Below, one piece after another: positions 21,880 through 32,736 of a stretch of 62,684 nucleotides of DNA. This DNA is from Byssothecium circinans (Eukaryota; Ascomycota; Dothideomycetes; Pleosporales; Massarinaceae), in assembly GCA_010015675.1 (NCBI GenBank), contig ML977037.1:144435-207118 (forward strand), read 5' to 3'. The translations under genes were made by a program, and so were the position numbers. The stretch's first letter is position 1. Each line of letters starts with the position of its first letter. The notes under the pieces are model-generated. The model did not search any database. It worked only from the letters and a program-made list of their open reading frames with translations, and was not told where the DNA came from.

Positions 21880-24800
21880 CTGAAAAGCATTGCCACAGTA
21901 TCGCGTAGCCGTGTGGCTTCGGATGGCTTCCAGCATTAGATCCCGCTCAAACCAACACAGCATAACTTTACTAGCACTCAAGGGCTTTGCAATCGTGAAG
22001 CCACGGCGGGAGTGCGTCCACAAGGCTTTGTGTGGCACGTTCATACAGGGTCCAGGTTTGCTTGGGAGAACATGCAGCCCGACAGCGTGGTGGTCTAGGT
22101 CATACCCCGTATTGATAAGCGTCAGGAGCCATGCCTAGGGCTCTTGGAAGGGTTGAAATCTGGGCTTGGCATTTCCGGATACTTAGTAGTTTCCGTGGAG
22201 GGACTCAGTGCGAGTTGACAACGCTAACCCACATGTCATACACTCTAAGTCTATACAGATTTGAGCCAGATCGGCGACTTGAGGATTTGCATGTTCATGA
22301 CTATCTGTGGTAGAGATGTTTCTCACTCTTGGTTTGCGGGTTTTTGGAACCGACAAGCATGCGATCGTGGTGTCATTTCCTTCGCTGGTTTCAACTCTGT
22401 AGTCCAACGACGAAAGATCTTCTGCAGTTAAGTCGAATGCGGTAAGTAACACGAACCTGAAAGTGCCGGATGGCCGAGTGGCCCAGAAATAGGTAGCCGC
22501 GAGACGCCACGGCGGACGATACCGCTGAGGGTTGAAAAGTCAGCACTGCACAATATAGTGAAGAGGATGCCCAGCAAAGCTTGTGTAGTCGAGACTGATA
22601 TCGCAAAGATATGCCGGGGTGTGCCTTGCTGTGCAGACATGATCAGATCGAGCTCGGATAATTTCGGGCAATCAGAGTAGATGTGCTCGTGTCTCAGTTG
22701 CTATGGAAAGTGAAGTGTGGCATGTAAGAGCGGAGCTATGGAGAAATACTGGAGAAGATCAATCCACAGTCTGGAAGCCAAAAGTTGCCGCTTGATCGGA
22801 CGTTAGCGTACACGTGACACTTGTTCTATATTAAGTAATCATTGGATATTTGAAGCAACCGCCCAGCGTGCAGAAAAAGCCACTGCCATCTCCTACATCT
22901 CCAGCCGCTTCATGACTCGGCTTCTTCTACTGACCGCCTCTGGAGGAAACTTGCCATCACATTGAGAACGCCACAACGTCGATCGATAGCCCAAGGACCT
23001 ACGGTGGAACCTCGGTAGGCGCTGGAGGGATTCTCACCGGCCAGGTTACCATACCAAGACGCTGGATAATCATACAATCAGTCGAACAAGTAACTCGGAC
23101 CTCAGTAAGATCTTGGTTCTTGCTAACTGCAAACTATCTTCCAAGTTTGCTGGAGAGCTGGAGTCCTTATTTGTCCACCAAGCGTGTGTCTACCCTTCTG
23201 CCAGGTGCTGACCAAAGTGTCTGCGAAGGTTCCTCGCATTCAATGCTATTTGGGTGAATGCCAAGAGCATAAGTCTTTGCATACTCGATTGCTAGCGTTA
23301 GCGGATATGTGTGTGTGGATATCGAACACGAATCGCAGCTGCGATTCCTACCAGCACTTGAGGTGTCGAGAATACGGGTTCGTGATTTTTTTTAGGGGCG
23401 GGAAAGCGAGCAGACACCCATGTGAGGATCATCTGGCATAGCTTCCCCGTATACGAGAAGATCGTCAATCGCGTACGCCTCGTATAGCAACATCAGCCGC
23501 TTCGTCTTCCTTCGACAAATGGCATGCCTATGTCTTTAAGCGTAGGGCCTAATGCCATGCTCGCTTTCGAGATATATCTGCCCATCTACGCCAGCAGGAT
23601 TATCTGCGGCTTCGGAAATAAGCCTGGCTCGATGCTGGCACGTAGCAGCCAAGGCCCGGCTCGGGACTTGCATATACCTCGCTTGATCTCTACTAAAGCT
23701 GAGTAGCGAGCCGATCACCCGGATCCGGTCCCTAGAAGTGACCCACCGCTGCGTGTTCACCGCCGCAAGGCACGAGCTCTACATACACGACCTTTCGCAT
23801 GAATTCTCCGACAAAAGATCCGGAAGGCACGGGAGTGGTGATCGCAATTACCGCAAGAATAGAGATGACATTCCCCCATGCCCGTCAACTTCATACCTTC
23901 GAAGATAGTAGCTTCATCTACTAGCCTTACAGGGGATATGCGACTTGCGGGTTCACAATTATCTCAACAGCCTCATAAGGAGCCTGGGTCAATACCAAAT
24001 CAAGGCTACGATTCTCCATGGACGAGGCTGCTGATTCCTTTATTAATAGGAGGTAAGTACAATCCACGTGGGGATGTTGAGATAATGTCAATCGCGAAGG
24101 CGTATATCCCCTATAATGAGTTATCAATACGCTACTTCTTTCGGCAGTTTCCATCTGATGTCTTCGGAAACATCTAGCCTTCCGTTTCATCTCGACTCAA
24201 TGCCAAGTCTGCGAGGCGGTCATTGTGTGGTCCATGCACACTGCGAAAGCTTTATCATGTTCTTCACAGTAGTAATATTTTGCTACTCAATGTGCTAGGG
24301 ACACACAAAACGTTAGCAAGTGGCACCAGAACATGTGCTCACACGCTCATAGCATATACATAGTACACATAGGAAGCCTCAAAGCTTCTTTCCAAAGGTG
24401 AGATAGAGTGAGCATCATGCTAGGATATGCTGTCCACAAGTTATTCCAACGCGCAGTTCGGTGCTCGCGAAATTCTAGCCGGACCTACTTTGGTCGCCGT
24501 CCACCACGTTTTCTGTACTAATACGACGATGCTGCCTCCGACCTTTCCAGTTTTAGCTCTAGTGGCTCACCGCCTCCTCCTGTACACACGTGGTTGAATA
24601 TTTGCGTATGAGAATGCTACCAAATTATCCGATGGGCACATATATCTGATACTAGAAAGCCTGTGGGCCTGGGAGGAAAGCAGCGCCTATACCACAACTT
24701 CACTACACAATTTATCAAATACGACTCTAAATTTTGAATATCGAACAGTGAACACACGGGTTGATGCGACATACCATGGTACAGCTGAGATTTGGACACT

Positions 24801-26727
24801 AGACTTGAAGCGTACTTGGCATCCAGCTAATGCACGTCTAGACACATGCAGTACCTCTACCTCATTATGCAGGATAGTAAATACGCATACCTGTCGTGCC
24901 TTACACGAGACTCTCGATTATTCTAGCCTCGCTATCCCTGGACTCGTTTGTCACTACTGCAATAGATCAGACAAGTGACGGACTACCCGTCAAGAGGCTG
25001 TCCACCCGTTCTCGCTACCAGACTTTGAAAGCATCGGGACCAATCCCGGCACATCTATCATCCTCGATCACCCCATAACAAGGCGGTTTTTGCACCTGTC
25101 CTAGCAGCATGAGGTGTGGACGTGCATCACCACGTTTGGTCGAACTGGGGCAACAGTAGCGACATGTCCTTCCTAAGCAAGGTCGTTTAAAGAAACTTCT
25201 CTCATCAAGGATCTAATTGGAGTCATCGCAGCCATCTCTTAACACGGCTAGCATGTAGTAGGTGGCAAGAATAGAAAAGGCTATGGTCAGATACAGCAGG
25301 TCAAGATCATAATTATTCACCATGATAACGCCATTTCAATGATTTCATGATCTCATAGTCGTTGTGACCGCGTAAGGATTTTGTAATCACGTCGGGCCCA
25401 TCCAAGGTAGTTCCTTTGACGCATCGAATCTGGTAGTCATACTTTGCACTCAGCTTTCCCACGTCAAACCCGCCTTTTCTGCCTCATCGTAGGAATTCAA
25501 CCTTCCTTTTAGCATATAATGAAACTCATCGACCAATTCAAAGAGCCCGCTGATTTTACTATCAAACTTTCCTAGGATTGGTTCTTGTCTTACTGATATC
25601 AGGGCAGATCTCTCGCCGCTCTGTCCACTTGCGCTGCTCTCTCCCGATGTTTCCACCAAGCATGTGCTCAACCCGCACACCCACAAAGAGCTGGCTTCCT
25701 GCAATGTAGCGCTTGTAATAGGTCACCAAGGGAAAAGGAATCGCGGTCGAACTTGGGAACCATGATCATGGCGTGTTGTAGTGCCTAGGCTGGTTGGCTT
25801 TAAGTTGGGCAAGTGCAAAGCAACTGTGATAGGAAGGAGCTCGACGTCTTTTTAGCTTTGCATAGTTGGATTGCGAATGTTGTGTACGCCTAGGCGAAGC
25901 ACTGGCTACGTGCTCTTTGGGAACAGATAGGTGAAATAGGGTTTCAAGAACCGTAGGCGATCCAGAATACTGAATAGGAGATACACATGAATTCAATATA
26001 GAAATTTGTGGAGCACTTGGCTGTATGATTGAACAGACTGTGCGGCTCTGAACCTTCGACGTCCTACCTGTGCTGACGGTGAACCGCTGTGCGACCAGTC
26101 TTTGGCCACCATGTACAATCACCACGTCCTGGGTCTACCAAACAACTTGACGGCTTGGAGGCGCATTCATGATATGTGTATAGAATGCACCACTACTATA
26201 CCTTGTGTCTCTTCGTGAGGAATAGATTAATACATCGCCTCACGTTCCAAACCTGGAAGCTGATGACGTTGAGACCCAGAGACCGTGGACCAATAGTCTA
26301 GAGCCATCTCGCTGTCAATTGTATAGTGATCCATATACGAAAAGGCACGTCTGAGCTACCTGTAACCTGGGGAAATGTTAGCATGTTTCTTGAGAAAGGC
26401 GTCTATGAGTGAAGTGAAGATTGACATGCTAGTTGTTCAGAGAGAAGATAATTACTCGTCAGTGACAATCCCGTCCAAAAATGAAAGATCAGAATGCAAA
26501 GCAAACTTTCACTATCAAGTCCAGCCCGGAACCGTCTCCGCCTAAGGATGACGATACAAAAGTTTTCATCATTGGATGTCGAGGTAGGAAAGAAAAGGGG
26601 GTTACGTACAAGCAATAATTAGGTGCAATCCTTTCCCGGTGCATACAAGGTCGGGAAGCTCATAGCGAGAGCCATCCGTGAGGGTTCTCATATGGACAGT
26701 ATAGTTCAGTGCGGAGAAGTTGGTAGA
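21880..26727. other. Large gene-poor region
   Basis: About 4.8 kb without a supportable gene. All open frames are under 120 codons with no domain-like features, and I could not link neighbouring frames by introns into a recognisable protein. Base composition is near that of the genic parts, not AT-rich, so it does not look like a RIP-mutated tract. The part nearest the oxidase must hold its promoter. A minus-strand stretch 22183-22640 has a hydrophobic N-terminal segment in one frame and longer frames shifted against it; it could be a decayed gene, but no family could be named. Confidence 0.45.
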
Positions 26728-27455
26728 TTAGTAGTCCAGATCAACTGTGTCGTCCTTCTGAGCATCCGGTCCATTAGCCTGATGCCATGGATCCCACTCA
26801 TCGCTCTCTTCAGCCTGTCGTTCGCGCTCCCACATCTCTTGGTCCTTCTTCTTCTGCTCTTCCTTCTTTCTTGCGCGATAATTCTTCCGGTTCTTTTGCC
26901 TATTCCTCGCGTTTTTTGCCCTGGACTTGGCACTTATAGCAGTCCACTGTTGCTTCGGCTTCTCTGCTGGTTCGGGGTGCACCTTTACCTCATCATCGGA
27001 ACTTATGGACATGGGCTCGCCTTGATCCGAGGACGGGGTAGGGGAGGTTGTGCGCTCAGGCTTGATGGGGATTTCTGGAAATCCTGACGCAGACCGAGGG
27101 TTGAGGATGGAAGTGAGCGGCTCGCCTTCTTCCAGGCGCCGTCGGCGTTCGCGGAGGATGGTTTGGATTTCAGTATGGCGGAACATGGCGATCTGCTCGT
27201 CGGTAAGAGTGCGTTTGACTCCATCGTCATAGTGGCCTAAACCATCGTCCTCATCTTCGTAGTCGTATTCGACATCTCCTAATGCAGCCTCCGAGTCTTC
27301 TTCGCTGCCGTGGAGATATAGTGTCGGTAAAGGCGCGTGCGGAAAGTGCTTCGCGTGGAATAGGCGGAGGTCATCCTACAAAATTAGTCGGTGAGGATTT
27401 CACAAAGGTGGAGGAGAGTACAAACCACAGTGACAGTAGGTAGCTGCAACTCCAT
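26728..27455 (-). CDS. DUF3807-like conserved fungal protein
   Basis: Two exons, a 10-codon first exon (27426-27455) and 26728-27375, separated by a 50-nt intron (GTTTGT...TGTAG), give 225 residues. Splicing creates the N-terminus MELQLPTVTV-DDLRLFHAKHFP; the LxxFHxKHFP-type start resembles the fungal DUF3807 family as I remember it. The middle is acidic (EYDYEDEDDG); the C-terminal half is charged and helical, with a strongly basic run (AKNARNRQKNRKNYRARKK) that could serve as nuclear localisation or nucleic-acid binding. Function is unknown. It is divergent from the fasciclin gene, only 198 bp between the two ATGs. Confidence 0.78.
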
Positions 27456-27653
27456 TGCTATCGATGGGCAGCATGGACGCGGTGGATAGTGGACCTGTGG
27501 AACTGAAGGTGGAGATCGAAGAAGCGCGAGCATCGCGCAGTCACGCGACAAGCCTTGGCAGCTGCAGATGACGTCTGTGCCGCCGCGCCTCAAACGCTCC
27601 CCACTACGACCTTCTACCCGACCTATGCTAAACGTACCACCTCTACCAACACC
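27456..27653. promoter_or_regulatory. Short bidirectional promoter
   Basis: A 198-bp region separates the start codons of the DUF3807-like gene (minus) and the fasciclin-domain gene (plus). Both transcripts must start within or near it, so shared control is likely. Confidence 0.5.
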
Positions 27654-28325
27654 ATGAAAACCACATTCCTCGTCGCATACCCCGCCGCAACCATCCTCGC
27701 CGCCTCAGCCTCCTCCCGCCCGCTCTCCGACATCCTCAAATCCTTCCAATTCACCTCCCCACAGTCACCCATCGGCCTGCCTAACCCGTTCCCCGATATG
27801 CCTTCAGACGACACTGTATCTGCTGGCGTCATAATATCAGACGTAATTGGCAAAACGCAAAGTATCGCCATCTTCTCCGGTCTTACGCGGGACATCGACC
27901 CTGTTTCCGGAAGGCTGGACGATGCATCAAAGAACGCTACAGTGTTAGCGCCAGACAACAGCGTGATGCGGGATTTGAAGAGGAAGCCATGGGAAGATCC
28001 CGAGGACTACAAGACCTTTGGCGTAGAAGCATATCGTGGACAGGACGGAGAGGACAGGGCGCATAAAAACTTGAGACGCTTCGTGGAAAGCCATATTGTC
28101 ACTGAGTCGCCATGGGAAGAGGGCAAGAAAGTGAAGACGCTAGCTGGGAACGAGGTATGGTGGGAGACGAAAGATGGCCAGAAGAAAGTATGTTCGGCGT
28201 GTTGAAGTTCGGAATCGTGAAGCTGACAGTTTGGATAGATCCAGCCTGGTGACGTGAAGGTGACTGATATCGCTGACAAAGTCTCAAACGGGGAAGTCTG
28301 GGTCATTGGTGGCTCTCTCGCATAA
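27654..28325 (+). CDS. Secreted fasciclin (FAS1) domain protein
   Basis: Two exons, 27654-28187 and 28239-28325 (intron GTATGT...GATAG, 51 nt), give 206 residues. ATG 27654 begins MKTTFLVAYPAATILAASAS, a good signal peptide; an upstream in-frame start at 27555 would bury it and is rejected. A single FAS1-like domain follows, with ATVLAPDNSVM matching the conserved first FAS1 box, and later RFVESHIV and a short second-exon stretch VKVTDIADKVSNGEVWVI resembling the second box and its closing strand. FAS1 proteins mediate adhesion at cell surfaces or in the wall. No membrane anchor or GPI signal is seen, so it is probably secreted or in the vacuole/ER lumen. Confidence 0.82.
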
Positions 28326-28702
28326 TTTAAAGACTTTTCTTGTATAGAGTTTATGGTGTTCTAATGTGTGGGTATTAGTTAATTTCAGAGCAGAATAGCT
28401 GGGAGAACTGACTCCGGTACCTATGGAGCTAGCTCTAGGACCTCTTTGGCGTGTATGGGCGATAACTACAACCTATTCTTGCCACATGCATTACGAATCA
28501 CAGAGTCCCTAGAATTAATTTGAAAGCTTCAACGCTTCGTATTCCGCCTTTTGCAATGTTCATTGTTAAGCAGCGAGGGGCCAGCCACTAGCCACAGCTC
28601 AGCTCTCCAGATGTCATACATAACAACCCCCACTCTTGGAACCCGAACCGCAACCTCCCCATATCCGAAGTTGGCCTCATCAAAATCATACAGGAATTCA
28701 AG
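28326..28702. other. Intergenic region before the MBL-fold gene
   Basis: 377 bp. The frame of the following gene is open upstream from a TAG near 28592 to its ATG without another ATG, so either the 5' UTR happens to be open or an upstream exon is missed. Confidence 0.45.
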
Positions 28703-29993
28703 ATGAAGTACGAATCCGGAGATCTAGCAGTGTGCTTCACCTGCGGCACTCAGTTCGACGCTCCCCTCTCGTCTCCACCAGACAGCTGCCGCATCTGCGA
28801 TGTATGACGCAACCCGCGACCTCCCCAATTCCCTTCACAGCCCCCAACCCAAACACCACATAAACCAAACCAAACCCACCTCAAACATCTGCTGACAAAG
28901 TCGGTAGGACCCAAGGCAATACCAGCCGCCTACAGGGCAAGCCTGGACCTCACTCAACGAATGTTCCGCCGTCCAAAAGAACAAATTTACCACCGACGAC
29001 GCAGACCCTCGCATCCACTACATCACCACCAAGCCCAAAGTCGCGGCTGAGTTACCGCCCGGCCTCGCCGATTCCACGACGACCAGAAAGCAGCTTGGTA
29101 TCGGACAACGAAGTATTCTGATCCAAGCTCCTACCGGTAACGTTCTGTGGGACATCATCGCCTTCATCGACGACGCGACTGTTGACTTTGTCAAGTCTAA
29201 AGGCGGGTTGAAAGCTATCGTGATCAGCCATCCGCATTTTTGGACTACGGTGAGATAGTAGTCTTTCCTCCCATACCCCCCACTTACCTCCATCCACATG
29301 GTGTCTCGCAATGATCACCTCACTGACCACGTATTCTTTCAACAGCATCTCGAATGGGCGCGAATCTTTGCCTGTCCAGTCTACCTATGCAAGGAAGACG
29401 AGGAGTGGGTAAATCGAGCGGACGAAAAAGGAGTTAGGAAATGGATCACCGAGACGCGGGAACTCGACGAAGTGCAGGGCATGACTGCAATTGTGGCGGG
29501 TGGCCACTTCGACGGCTCCATGATGTTGCATTGGGAGGATAAACTCTTCATCGCTGATACTATGATGTCTGTGCCGGTAAGTCAACGTCTCCCATTTACC
29601 GGGAGGTGCAGCCACGTGTTAAAAGTCGGGCTACGCTTCCCACACTTGATGAGACTGGGAACGTCTCCAGATTTTTCGCCCCAGATACGGTATCCATTCA
29701 TCCGTTCCCTTAATGACACTTCGCAGTCGGGACTCTATCACCATAACCGGCTCCCTGGTACAATAAGCTTCTCCTTCATGTGGGCATATCCCAATATGAT
29801 ACCCTTGCCGCCCAACAAAGTCCACTGGATATGGAAAGCAATCAAACCTTTCTCCTTTGTCACGACGTATGGGGGGTTCCCAGGGCAGAATGTGACGAGG
29901 AAGGATTTGAAAGCCCAGGTACTGGAGAGTATGAAAATCTTTTTGCGGATGGCGGGGCATGAAAAGGCGGCGGTTTATGAGGAGGCGCTCTAG
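28703..29993 (+). CDS. MBL-fold protein with N-terminal zinc ribbon
   Basis: Four exons, 28703-28801, 28908-29249, 29346-29576 and 29727-29993, give 312 residues. The N-terminus has paired cysteines (CFTC...CRIC) typical of a small zinc ribbon. The body is a metallo-beta-lactamase-like fold: ISHPHFWTT with two His where the HxHxDH motif is expected, AGGHFDG with a later metal His, and FIADTM with a metal Asp. The Asp-His half of HxHxDH is not present, so the metal site may be altered. The end, GLYHHNRLPGTISFSFMW and NMIPLPPNKVHWIWKAIKPF, is typical of a fungal MBL-fold family. Intron 3 (29577-29726, 150 nt) is open in frame, so an unspliced isoform is possible. Substrate unknown. Confidence 0.83.
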
Positions 29994-30617
29994 ATGGATC
30001 GAGATGTTGATGCGTCGGGGAAAGAGAAACATTCCATGTGACCATAGGAGGAGAGGTGGAATGAGCCGGAAATTGTGACCAAACATATGCAATGCCAATT
30101 AACGAGTATTCAAGCTCTCACACCTACACATAAGAGAGACGGCAATTTTATTAATGTGTGTTGCTAAATAGCATTCTTTTACTCCGGATTCCCCTCCCCT
30201 AATCACGAGCAAGTTGCAAGAGTGCAAAAAATATCCCAACTTCTACATACCCCACTACCTTCGCCCATAGTGACCATCGCATGCGAAATCCCCAATACCC
30301 GTTTGACGCCCAAAATATGTACATACATATGTCGCTACCCGGAGGCTTGGAGCTGAAGAAGCCATTGACAGGAAACACCTTGGCGAAATTGAATGAGAGA
30401 AACGCATCGACCAGCAGTCGCACCGAGAGGCCGCCACGGTAGGACAGGAAAAAGACGCACGCCTAGTCCGCATTCTGTGACCGAATTCAAGCAGGGAGAG
30501 TATTCGCAGATGCCGAGAACGGGAAAGAAATCGGATGCATTCAAAGCCAGAGGGATACATACCGAGGAAGTCGTCACTAGGAACTCAGTAGTCCCGACTC
30601 GTCGACAGACATCAGAT
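29994..30617. other. Convergent intergenic region
   Basis: 624 bp between the 3' ends of the MBL-fold gene and the PWWP gene. No gene is seen; it should hold both 3' UTRs. Confidence 0.5.
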
Positions 30618-32736
30618 CTATGCTGTGGCGGCCTCGGCAGCCGGAGCTTCGTCAGCCTTCGCAGCGGATGTCTCGTCGTTCGTGTCAGCCATAGGAACGT
30701 CCCCATCATTGTCAACTGCTTTGACTGCCTCAGTAGTAGCGACAGGCTCCTCGCTCTTCGCAGGCGTCGTCTCATCAGTCTTCTTGTCCTCAGCGTGGTT
30801 GACGCCATTGGTAGTGGGAGCGGCAGCAGAGGAAGCTTCAGCGGGCGCCTCTGGGTCCGCAAGGGCACTATTCCACTTGGTCAAAAGGTTGGTGGACCGC
30901 GTCTTGAAGTTGAACTCTTCTTCCTTCGGGATCGAATTGAGTTTGACAATTGCCTTGAGAACTTTGTGAACCTTTGTCGTCTTGATGATATCGGCCTCGA
31001 GGTCGTTGAGGTCCTCAAGCTGCTTCAAGTAATCTGCCATGCTGGGCATGTCTTCATCCTTGGGCGCGGCATCACGAGAGAGAAAGCCCTTCTGCAAACG
31101 GTGTCGTAGATAGAGGACTGGTCAAGTTAGGATTGTTCGGAACAAGACCAGACATAGTTTGGAGCTTACCAGACTTCTCACGCTTCTGTCGACGCTCCTC
31201 CTCGGTCATCTGCGGTGCCTCTGCAGGAGCAGCTTCAGCTTCATCGTCGCTGACCTTGGCCTTCTTCGCCTTTGATTCTTTCTTTGATTCCTTCTTAGGT
31301 TTCGCGGCGGACGCATCTTTCGGAGGCTTGTTGTTGAGCTTCAGCTTAGTCTTGGGTGTCTTTGCAGGCTGTCAGCTTCATTAGTTGCATGCGGGACAGA
31401 AATCGCAATATGCCTTACCTTCTCTGGTTCACCATCGCTCTCGTCCTCCTTCTTGCGCTTTATACCCTTCCTTTTACCGGTAGTCGGTGCATCATCAACA
31501 TCTTCCATGTCAACGTCCGAGTCCACAGCGGCGGTGCTCTTGCGCTTGCTCGCCTTCTCCTTCTTGGTCGCCTTCTCTTCAGCCTTGACGGCCTTCATCT
31601 CTGCATCCTCGTTCATGGCTGCCTCATGGCTCTTGAGCATGTCCTTGTAATACTCAAGGTCGTGGCCTTCAGCAGCTTCCTCGTAGGCAAGTGAGAGGGC
31701 CTTGTTCTTCTTGCTCGTGTTGCCGGATTCTACCTCCTTCTTGACGTCTTCCATGTTGAATGGAGATAGGTCAGTGTTGACTTGCCATGCGCTAGAATGG
31801 CGTTAGTGAAACCGTGCTATAAACAAAAACATAGGGTAGCTTACAATTCATTCGTGCCCAGGAACATAATGGGATATCGACGATCCTTTACGTTCTTGCC
31901 ACCTTCCAAGTAGTCTTCGCGATATGTTCCGTCAACACGAATAGCACTAACAGGTCGCTTGGCCAACAGAGTCTCAGGCAACATATCCTCGTCGCAGATG
32001 ATGACGGGCCATGGCTGGTAGCCGCGCATTGCGACGAACCACATGTCACCAGGCTTGGTGTCCAAATGCAACTCTGGTTGCTTCTTCTTCTTATTTGGGG
32101 TCTTCTTCGACTTGTGCTCTGGAACACCACCGGTCGACTTGCGGCGAGCGTTGTTTGCCTTTTTGGCAGAGGCGCCGTTCGTCGTCGCGGATGCATCGGC
32201 CGTAGATGCTGCGTCTATTGAGATGTCAGTCCGGACCTATGGCTGTAGTGGAGATCGGACAGGGGCTGCCAATTGCATTGGTGAAAAAGCTGGCACCACG
32301 TTGGCTACATCGAGCACATCGCTGACCCTCGTGGTATTTGTATGCAGTATGTTGGGTATGCCCCGGACACTTGCGTAGCGCCAGCTTGATCGACCACGCG
32401 AGAGACTGTCTTGTGCACACGCGTTGACTCACCTCCACCATTCTCTTCCGGGCCTGGGTCGGCCTGCGCATCGGCCGACTCGGTCTTTGCGGCTTGGTCG
32501 TCTGTCGCAGCAGCGGTCTCGGGGGCTTGTTCTGTTCCATGTGAGCGACTCTGTTCCTAGAGGGATAGGTGGCAAGACTTACCTTCAACCGGAGTCTCTG
32601 CAAGCGGTACGTCACCGTCGCCCGCCGTCTTCGCGTCAACAGCGACAGCGCCTTCTGCAGCCTCAGGCGAATGCGAGGCCTCTTCAGTTGGCTTCGTCGC
32701 ATCGACAGCGGCAGGTGCAATCGTCTCCTCTGCCAT
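30618..32736 (-). CDS. PWWP-domain chromatin protein (Pdp3-like)
   Basis: Six exons, 32583-32736, 32433-32531, 31845-32214, 31419-31791, 31170-31368 and 30618-31117, give 564 residues. The N-terminal 95 or so residues are acidic/Ala-rich and disordered. A PWWP domain follows (GDMWFVAMRGYQPWPVII, then LLAKRP and FLGTNEFAWQ), a reader of methylated histone tails such as H3K36me3. The middle is very Lys/Glu-rich with several nuclear localisation-like runs. A helical C-terminal segment (LYLRHRLQKGFLSRD to LLTKWNSAL) resembles the LEDGF integrase-binding/TFIIS-N fold. This order is like yeast Pdp3, a subunit of the NuA3b histone acetyltransferase complex; that equivalence is inferred. The second intron (32215-32432, 218 nt) is much longer than the others, so that region is the least certain. 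Confidence 0.87.

Noticed and set aside
22183..22640. Possible membrane-protein pseudogene on the minus strand
   Set aside because: One frame has a hydrophobic N-terminal stretch and others continue after shifts, but I could not match any piece to a known family, so it is left inside the gene-poor region.
30393..31109. 238-codon plus-strand frame
   Set aside because: Antisense to the last exon of the PWWP gene; composition is that of complemented Ala/Glu/Lys codons.
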